From the NCBI RefSeq assembly GCF_001263795.1, contig NZ_LHUR01000011.1, positions 1 to 64,000 of the forward strand: DNA of 64,000 nucleotides, given 5' to 3'. Source of the DNA: Clostridium homopropionicum DSM 5847. Its GTDB lineage: Bacteria; Bacillota; Clostridia; Clostridiales; Clostridiaceae. The translations under genes and the position numbers were made by a program. A model generated the notes under the pieces. It was not told the DNA's origin. It was given only the letters and a program-made list of their open reading frames with translations, and searched no databases. Shown one piece after another: positions 58,500-64,000 of this stretch; positions within the stretch are counted from its first letter, which is position 1; each line of letters starts with the position of its first letter.

Positions 58500-59549
58500 T
58501 TAAATTTTATCTAAATAAGCTAGAAAATCCTCAGTAAATTTTTCTTCTAGCTCCATATTTGCTATGATCTTTTTTAATTTATGATTAAATTTTTGTTCAC
58601 TCCAATGCTTGCATTTAATATATCTTTTTCGTCCTAATTTCCAAAAGGTATGAGGAAATATTATGATTGCAAGCATAACTTCCAATTGAGGTTTATCAAG
58701 CTTTTTAATAGTACTGTAAGCTTCTATAATTTTTAATGCCTTAGAAAAATCCCACTTATAGCTTTTCTTACTCATTAATCGCCTTATAAATTTCCCTAAG
58801 TCTTTAATTTGTAAATCTATAACAATACTATCTAAATCAATTATATAATATTCATCATCTTTTTTTATTACATTTTGATAATAAAAGCTATCATGGCAAA
58901 GAGTATTACCTTTTGAGTTTGATGTAATTTTATAATACTCTGAGGTATTTAGAATTTTAAGTGATAACATGGCCCTGTTTAAGAAAAAATTAATGTTCTC
59001 TTTAAAATATATATCGAAGGAAGTTGGAATTTTTTTATTAGCAATTATCTTTTCATAATTTTTTATATCGTATACTTTCTTTTTATAGACTTCAGGCCAA
59101 CTTTTAATATTATTTCTTATATTAAATTTATTAGCCTCCACGTTACTAGTAGCTTTGTGAAAATTTGCTAGCAATCTAGCACAAGCTTCTACTTCTTTTA
59201 TTTCATCAAGATTGCACTCTTTTCCATCTATCCATTCTGTTAAGTAAAAGTATAAACCTTTATATTTGATAAATAAATTGTTCTCTTTTGTTTTATAATA
59301 CTTTGGAACCTGATTAAATCCATTCCTTTCTAATAAATTTACCAACTCATTGCCATTTTCAGCTTTGTTTTTGCCATGTTTAAGTCTTTTAAGACAAAGG
59401 TTGCCGGAAGCAGTTTTTATTTTATACACGCTTCTAACCTTTTCAATATTAAGAGCTGATATATCGAAGTTTTTTAATATTTTATTTATTATCCTTGCTT
59501 CCTTCTCAGAAAGTTCAGTATCATTCTTTAGCAATCTACCATCCTTCAC
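58500..59549 (-). CDS. CotS-family spore coat kinase-like protein
   Basis: The 349-residue protein has the aminoglycoside-phosphotransferase/choline-kinase fold of the CotS/YutH family. It shows SGNLCLKRLKHGKNKA (lysine loop), YLTEWIDGKECN, the catalytic NTLCHDSFYYQNVI and the metal Asp in YYIIDLDSIVIDLQIKDL. In CotS proteins the catalytic loop is HGDxxxxN, while here it reads HDSFYYQN. CotS proteins are spore-coat associated. The start is GTG 59549 with GGGGGAG upstream. A mother-cell type promoter candidate lies about 40-70 bases before it. Confidence 0.85.
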   Translation of the reverse strand: MKDGRLLKNDTELSEKEARIINKILKNFDISALNIEKVRSVYKIKTASGNLCLKRLKHGKNKAENGNELVNLLERNGFNQVPKYYKTKENNLFIKYKGLYFYLTEWIDGKECNLDEIKEVEACARLLANFHKATSNVEANKFNIRNNIKSWPEVYKKKVYDIKNYEKIIANKKIPTSFDIYFKENINFFLNRAMLSLKILNTSEYYKITSNSKGNTLCHDSFYYQNVIKKDDEYYIIDLDSIVIDLQIKDLGKFIRRLMSKKSYKWDFSKALKIIEAYSTIKKLDKPQLEVMLAIIIFPHTFWKLGRKRYIKCKHWSEQKFNHKLKKIIANMELEEKFTEDFLAYLDKI

Positions 59550-59587
59550 TTAGAAACTCCCCCTATGGCCATATTACTAAATTATAT

Positions 59588-59617
59588 ACTATATGCTAAA
59601 GTAAATATTACATATTA
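59588..59617 (-). promoter_or_regulatory. Candidate sigma-E type promoter for the CotS-like gene
   Basis: On the minus strand TAATATGT (59610-59617), 14 bases, then CATATAGT (59588-59595) resemble the sigma-E consensus (KMATATTT, 14-15 bases, CATACAMT) with three mismatches. The CATA-N3-TA of the -10 also suits sigma-K. It is plausible because the gene is of the spore coat family. Confidence 0.4.
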
Positions 59618-59621
59618 TTTA

Positions 59622-59664
59622 AAAAATAAAAATAAAAACTGGAGAAGATTTTTACTTTCTCCAG
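59622..59664 (-). terminator. Terminator of ispH-rpsA
   Basis: On the minus strand CTGGAGAA and TTCTCCAG (plus coordinates 59657-59664 and 59639-59646) form the stem, followed by TTTTTATTTTTATTTTTT. Confidence 0.88.
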
Positions 59665-59683
59665 CTTATTTAGTCAACAATTT

Positions 59684-61588
59684 TTATTCAGTCTCTTTTA
59701 TGCTTAAACTTATCTTTTTCTCTTCTTTATTAACATTAATTATTTTAGCTTTTACTTGTTCTCCTAATGTTAATACTTCACTTGGTTTATTGATTCTTTT
59801 ATAGCTAATTTCTGAAATGTGCACCAACCCGTCAACTCCTGGCTCTAATTCAACAAAAGCTCCAAAATCGGCAAATCTAACTACTTTTCCTAATACTACA
59901 TTTCCAACAGGATATTTGTTTTCAATATTATTCCATGGGTTTTCAATAAGTTTTTTAATGCTTAAAGATAATTTTTTATTTTCTTTATCTAATTCTAATA
60001 TATAAACTTTAACAATATCATTTACTTTCAAAATATCTTGTGGTTTTTCTACTCTTCCCCAAGAAATTTCTGATACATGAAGTAATCCATCTATACCATT
60101 AACTTCAACAAATGCTCCAAAATTTGTAAGTCTTTTCACTTGACCTTCAACGATTTGCCCTTTTTCTAAGGAATTCCATGCATTTTCTTCATTTTCTAAT
60201 TTTTCTTTAGTTAATATAGCTTTTCTTGAACCAACAATTTTGCTTCCTCTTCTTTGAATCTTATATTCAATAATATTTACTTCCATTGTTTTACCAATAT
60301 AATCTGCTAAATTTTCAATATGGAAAAGTTCTATATGAGATGCTGGAATAAATATTCTTACACCTTTAAATCTTCCTATTATTCCACCTTTAACAGCTTC
60401 CTTAATTTCAACAGTTATTGTTGTATTATTTTCAAAGGCTTGTTGAATTTCATCATATGCCTTTTCTCTTTCTATCTCTACTTTTGAAAGAACTACATAT
60501 CCATCATTATTCTTTAAACTTATAACCTTTGCTTCAACTTCATCTCCTACTCTAAATAAGTCATTAATTGAAGCATTATCATCTCTTGAAGCTTCTTGTA
60601 AAGGAATTACTGCATCAGTTTTATAACCTATATTAACAAATGCTTCCTTTTCATTTAATGAAATTATTGTCCCCTTTACCATATCTCCTACTGCAATTTG
60701 AACATCGTTTTGCTCCATGTAAGCTAGCTGTTCGTTAAATTCTAATTCCTTGTTTTCACTCATTTTATTTATTGCCTCCTTTATTATCCAGTCAGGTGTA
60801 GAAGCACCAGCTGTAATACCTATTCTTTTACCATTTTTTATTATCTCATCAGGTATTTCACCTGCATTTTCAACATAAATAGTATTACTGCAATTTCCCT
60901 TACATATTTCATATAATTTTGCTGTATTAGAGCTGTGAATACCTCCAATTACAACCATTGTATCTACATTTTTAGAAAGTTCCATTGCTGATTTTTGCCT
61001 AACATCAGTTGCATTACATATAGTATTAAAAGACACTACTTCGCTGCATTTTTCTTTTACTTTTTTAAGAACCTTTTCCCAGTTTTCTTGCTTTTCTGTG
61101 GTTTGAGAAACTAAGCAAACTTTTTCAGGTAGTTCATCTACATTAGATCCATCCTTTGAAACTATAGCTTCATCATTACACCATCCATTAATACCTATTA
61201 CTTCTGGATGAGAACTATCACCTACAATTACTATACCATAACCTAGATTATAATATTCTTTTACTTTTTTATGTATATGAGCTACATAAGGGCAAGTTGC
61301 ATCAGCTATTATAAGCTTTTTGTCTTCTAGCATTTTTATAATTTTAGGTGAAACTCCATGGGATCTAATAATTATAATATCATTTTCCTTAAGAGAATCT
61401 ATATTATTAATTTCAATTGGGTGTATTCCTTTAGAATTTAAAAGTTCAACTACATCGTTATTATGAATAAGTTGTCCAAGGGTATATATATCTTTATTTG
61501 ATTTTTCACGATAATTTAATGCAGTATCTACGGCACGTTTTACTCCAAAACAAAAGCCTGACTTTTCAGCTAATAAAATTTCTTTCAT
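59684..61588 (-). CDS. IspH (HMBPP reductase) fused to ribosomal protein S1
   Basis: The 634-residue fusion combines the last MEP-pathway enzyme with an S1-type RNA-binding protein. Residues 1 to about 285 are IspH with its three [4Fe-4S] cysteines in SGFCFGVKRA, DATCPYVAHIH and ICNATDVRQ, and the HSSNTAKLYE block. From about 300 on there are four S1 repeats. The third and fourth are the most typical (VKRLTNFGAFVEVNGIDG and VVRFADFGAFVELEPGVDG). This ispH-rpsA fusion is a known feature of clostridia. It directly follows cmk, the standard cmk-ispH-rpsA order. AAGGTAGTGAT precedes ATG 61588. Confidence 0.95.
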   Translation of the reverse strand: MKEILLAEKSGFCFGVKRAVDTALNYREKSNKDIYTLGQLIHNNDVVELLNSKGIHPIEINNIDSLKENDIIIIRSHGVSPKIIKMLEDKKLIIADATCPYVAHIHKKVKEYYNLGYGIVIVGDSSHPEVIGINGWCNDEAIVSKDGSNVDELPEKVCLVSQTTEKQENWEKVLKKVKEKCSEVVSFNTICNATDVRQKSAMELSKNVDTMVVIGGIHSSNTAKLYEICKGNCSNTIYVENAGEIPDEIIKNGKRIGITAGASTPDWIIKEAINKMSENKELEFNEQLAYMEQNDVQIAVGDMVKGTIISLNEKEAFVNIGYKTDAVIPLQEASRDDNASINDLFRVGDEVEAKVISLKNNDGYVVLSKVEIEREKAYDEIQQAFENNTTITVEIKEAVKGGIIGRFKGVRIFIPASHIELFHIENLADYIGKTMEVNIIEYKIQRRGSKIVGSRKAILTKEKLENEENAWNSLEKGQIVEGQVKRLTNFGAFVEVNGIDGLLHVSEISWGRVEKPQDILKVNDIVKVYILELDKENKKLSLSIKKLIENPWNNIENKYPVGNVVLGKVVRFADFGAFVELEPGVDGLVHISEISYKRINKPSEVLTLGEQVKAKIINVNKEEKKISLSIKETE

Positions 61589-61602
61589 ATATTATCACTA
61601 CC

Positions 61603-62265
61603 TTATTTTTTATATAATTGTTTAGAAATATGACTGCAAATTTTATTTATTACCTCTTCGATGGTGAGGTTTGTAGTATCAATTTCTATTGCATCTTCAG
61701 CCTTTCTTAAAGGGTTGATTTTCCGATTTGAATCAATATAATCTCTTTCTTTAATTTCTTCTAAAATCTTATTATATTGAACATCTAAATTTTTGTTTTT
61801 TAATTCTGTATACCTTCTATTAGCTCTTTCTTCTGGAGAGGCTGTTAAATAAAATTTAAAAGGTGCATCCTTTAAAACCACAGTTCCAATATCTCTTCCA
61901 TCCATAATTACATTATATCTTTCTGACATTTTTCTTTGAAGAAAAACTAATTTTTCTCTAACCTCAGGAACTGCAGCATATTCAGAAACGTTTTGACTGA
62001 TAATAGGCATGGTTATTTTATCTTCTACATTTTCACCATTGAGAATAAGCTTGTTATTTTCAAAATGCATTTCTAATCTATCTATTAAGTTACATAAAGC
62101 TTGGATATTGTTTGAAGAAATTTTCATTTCCATTGCTTTAAGTGTAATTGCCCTATACATCGCTCCAGTATTTATGTACATAAGATTAAACTTATTACCT
62201 ACCATTTTTGCAATTGTACTTTTGCCTGCACCAGCTGGTCCATCTATAGCTACAGTAATTCTCAA
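61603..62265 (-). CDS. cmk: Cytidylate kinase
   Basis: Cmk phosphorylates CMP and dCMP. The 220 residues show the P-loop IDGPAGAGKSTIAKM, the block YINTGAMYRAITLKA, VIMDGRDIGTVVLKDA and a LID region with RANRRYTEL. The start is TTG 62265 with AAAGGCGG upstream on the minus strand. It lies 14 bases before ispH-rpsA in the same operon. Confidence 0.96.
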   Translation of the reverse strand: MRITVAIDGPAGAGKSTIAKMVGNKFNLMYINTGAMYRAITLKAMEMKISSNNIQALCNLIDRLEMHFENNKLILNGENVEDKITMPIISQNVSEYAAVPEVREKLVFLQRKMSERYNVIMDGRDIGTVVLKDAPFKFYLTASPEERANRRYTELKNKNLDVQYNKILEEIKERDYIDSNRKINPLRKAEDAIEIDTTNLTIEEVINKICSHISKQLYKK

Positions 62266-62351
62266 AATAATACCGCCTTTCTTAAATGAAACATAAATAT
62301 TATATTCTAGGTAAAATATTAAAATCCTCTAAATTAATATATAGTATTGTA

Positions 62352-63572
62352 TTAATCTATTATACTGCTGCCTGCAAGATAACCAGTTGACAAAGCAATT
62401 TGAATATTAAAGCCACCAGTATAGGCATCAACATCAATAAGCTCTCCTGCAAAATATAGATTATCTACAATTTTAGATTTCATAGTAGAAGGGTCTATTT
62501 CTTTTGTGTTAATTCCTCCAGAAGTAATTATAGCTTCTGCAATTGGTCTTAATCCTTTTATTTCAAGCTTAAAATTCTGTAGTAAATCAACTAAAGCTTT
62601 TCTTTCTTCTTTTGTTATAGAATTTACTTTTTTATTTTCATCTATATTGCTAAGTTTTATAATAGTATTTATTAACTTTTGAGGTAACAAGTCATTTAAA
62701 GAATTTTTAAAATCTTTATTAGAATACTTTATGAAATCTTTTTGTATTCTTTTATCTAATTCCTCTTTGGTTAAAGCCGGTTTTAAATTTATTACAGCCT
62801 TAAGATTTTTTCTATTGTTTACTACTCTACTGGCACTAAGAACAATTGGACCTGATATGCCAAAATGGGTAAATAACATTTCACCAAATTCTTTATACAA
62901 AGTTTTCTCATTTTCTTTTATTGATAACTCTACATTAACTAGTGATAACCCTTGCAAATCTTTTATATATTGTTCTTTTACCTCAATTGGAACTAGTGCA
63001 GCTTTTGGTTCAACAACACTGTGGCCTAATTCTTTAGAAAATCTATAACCATCTCCAGTGGAACCTGTCTGTGGATAAGATACTCCCCCTGTTGCAAAGA
63101 TGAAGTAATCTCCATATATCTTATTTCCATTTTCTAAAGTTAAGTAATTAATTTTATTTTCACTTTTATTTAATTCAACTATATTTGAATTTAGTAGAAC
63201 TTCTACTTTTTTATTAGCTAATTCCTTTTCAAGAGCTTTTATTATGTCTGAAGACTTATCAGACTTTGGGAAAACTCTATTGCCCCGTTCAACTTTTAGC
63301 TCAACACCAAGTTTGTTAAAAAAATCTATAGTATTCTCATTTGTAAAAGTATATAAACTGCTGTATAAGAAAGTTGGATTTACAGGTATATTATCAAAAA
63401 ACTCAGATATATCTTTGCTATTTGTTACATTACATCTACCTTTTCCAGTAATAAATAATTTCTTACCGAGTTTAGGATTTTTTTCAATTAAAGTTACTTT
63501 ATTTTTATTTGCTGCCGAGATAGCTGCCATCATGCCAGCAGGACCTCCACCTACAACTATTACTCTAGACAT
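62352..63572 (-). CDS. NAD(P)/FAD-dependent oxidoreductase, HI0933/YhiN family
   Basis: The 406-residue flavoprotein begins with the FAD-binding motif VVGGGPAGMMAAISA and has the family block GKGRCNVTNS, an internal FATGGVSYPQTGSTGDGY and a C-terminal GELIDVDAYTGGFNIQIALSTG. Members of this family (HI0933-like; BaiN is one relative) have poorly known substrates. It lies 86 bases upstream of cmk on the same strand, so it is probably the head of the cmk-ispH-rpsA run. AGGAGG precedes the start. Confidence 0.92.
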   Translation of the reverse strand: MSRVIVVGGGPAGMMAAISAANKNKVTLIEKNPKLGKKLFITGKGRCNVTNSKDISEFFDNIPVNPTFLYSSLYTFTNENTIDFFNKLGVELKVERGNRVFPKSDKSSDIIKALEKELANKKVEVLLNSNIVELNKSENKINYLTLENGNKIYGDYFIFATGGVSYPQTGSTGDGYRFSKELGHSVVEPKAALVPIEVKEQYIKDLQGLSLVNVELSIKENEKTLYKEFGEMLFTHFGISGPIVLSASRVVNNRKNLKAVINLKPALTKEELDKRIQKDFIKYSNKDFKNSLNDLLPQKLINTIIKLSNIDENKKVNSITKEERKALVDLLQNFKLEIKGLRPIAEAIITSGGINTKEIDPSTMKSKIVDNLYFAGELIDVDAYTGGFNIQIALSTGYLAGSSIID

Positions 63573-63683
63573 TTTCTTCCTCCTATATTTAAGGAAAATA
63601 ATTATATTCTTACTAATATAATTTAATATAATAAACTATTTTATTCAAGCATATATAAACAATTATATTTCCATAAAAAAAGC

Positions 63684-63705
63684 AAGAAATTACATATAAT
63701 TTCTT
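63684..63705 (-). terminator. Terminator of the RpiR-type regulator
   Basis: On the minus strand AAGAAATTA and TAATTTCTT (plus coordinates 63697-63705 and 63684-63692) pair around a 4-base loop and are followed by GCTTTTTTT. Confidence 0.85.
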
Positions 63706-63716
63706 ACTCTAGTTTT

Positions 63717-64000
63717 CTATTCTTCCTTTTTATAAGAATATACTTGATATTCTTCCCAAATTGTCTCAAGCTCTTTAAATAAATTTGAAATATAATCTTT
63801 TTCTCTTAGTCCTACAGCTACAATTAAAGCATTTATAACACTTAATGGAGCAACTAATGAATCTACAAAGGATGCCATATTACTTTGAGCGATTAAAGTA
63901 TATTCTGCTCTAGTAGCAAGCGGAGAAAGAAGACTATCTGTTATTGCAACAACCTTTGTCCCTTTGCTCTGAGCAAAAGAAAGTGCTTCAACAGTTCTTG
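63717..64000 (-). CDS. MurR/RpiR-family transcriptional regulator (C-terminal part)
   Basis: The frame runs from the window edge to TAG (plus 63717-63719) and encodes about 94 residues. It shows the end of a SIS sugar-phosphate-binding domain: KGTKVVAITDSLLSPLA, then ASFVDSLVAPLSVINALIVAV, typical of RpiR regulators. The N-terminal helix-turn-helix lies outside the window. The sugar sensed cannot be told. Confidence 0.85.
   Translation of the reverse strand, partial: RTVEALSFAQSKGTKVVAITDSLLSPLATRAEYTLIAQSNMASFVDSLVAPLSVINALIVAVGLREKDYISNLFKELETIWEEYQVYSYKKEE

Noticed and set aside
62731-63621. 105-aa and 125-aa plus-strand frames
   Set aside because: Both are antisense to the HI0933-type flavoprotein gene and lack ribosome binding sites.

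Overview
The window is a stretch of the chromosome of an AT-rich, spore-forming Firmicute, most likely Clostridium sensu stricto or a close relative. The evidence is the gene order (comM-dprA-topA-codY-rpsB-tsf-pyrH-frr-uppS-cdsA-dxr-rseP-ispG-polC, rimP-nusA-rnpM-infB-rbfA-nrnA-truB-ribF-rpsO-pnp, and the pnp-M16 peptidase-ymxH-dapG-tepA-spoIIIE run). It is supported by the IspH-ribosomal protein S1 fusion, by sporulation genes (spoVS, a CotS-type kinase) and by strong AGGAGG ribosome binding sites. No species is claimed.

Region 1 (1 to about 2.69 kb) is the right-hand end of an integrated mobile element whose left part lies outside the window. It holds two unrecognised accessory genes that overlap each other and a large serine recombinase at the very edge. 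The element sits inside a comM/yifB-type Mg-chelatase ATPase gene. Only the C-terminal part of that gene, from just before Walker A, remains in the window, so the gene is split.

Region 2 (3.6 to 43.9 kb) is a long plus-strand housekeeping block. It covers natural-transformation protein DprA, topoisomerase I, the global regulator CodY, translation factors, isoprenoid and phospholipid synthesis (UppS, CdsA, Dxr, IspG, PgsA), site-2 protease RseP, DNA polymerase PolC, the nusA-infB operon, RNA modification and decay (TruB, PNPase, RNase Y, RimO), SpoIIIE/FtsK, RecA, SpoVS and an aminotransferase. Readable control sites include promoters with 17-base spacers, several with an extended -10 (codY, rpsB, rimP, rpsO, recA, rny). 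There is a leader terminator in front of rimP-nusA, S15- and possibly S2-type leader structures, a LexA box on recA, a sigma-H type promoter in front of spoVS, and a 19-bp hairpin that buries the ribosome binding site of the ymxH-like gene.

Region 3 (43.9 to 48.6 kb) carries an HPr-family protein, a DUF378 membrane protein, purB with a PurBox-like operator, a tyrosine recombinase with an unusual two-hairpin leader, a small cysteine-rich protein, and lexA with its own operator.

Region 4 (48.6 to 64 kb) is almost entirely on the minus strand. In reading order it holds an RpiR-type regulator (cut by the window end), a flavoprotein, cmk, ispH-rpsA, a CotS-like kinase with a GNAT protein, miaB-mutS-mutL-miaA-hfq and a YnbB-type PLP enzyme. 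One plus-strand 54-codon gene (57350-57514) lies within it.

Nothing here is a clear new defence or biosynthetic system. The observations most worth following are the comM-interrupting element with its accessory pair, the sequestering hairpin upstream of ymxH, the recombinase locus at 46.1-47.4 kb with repeated TTAGCGAAGT motifs, and the orphan small genes.
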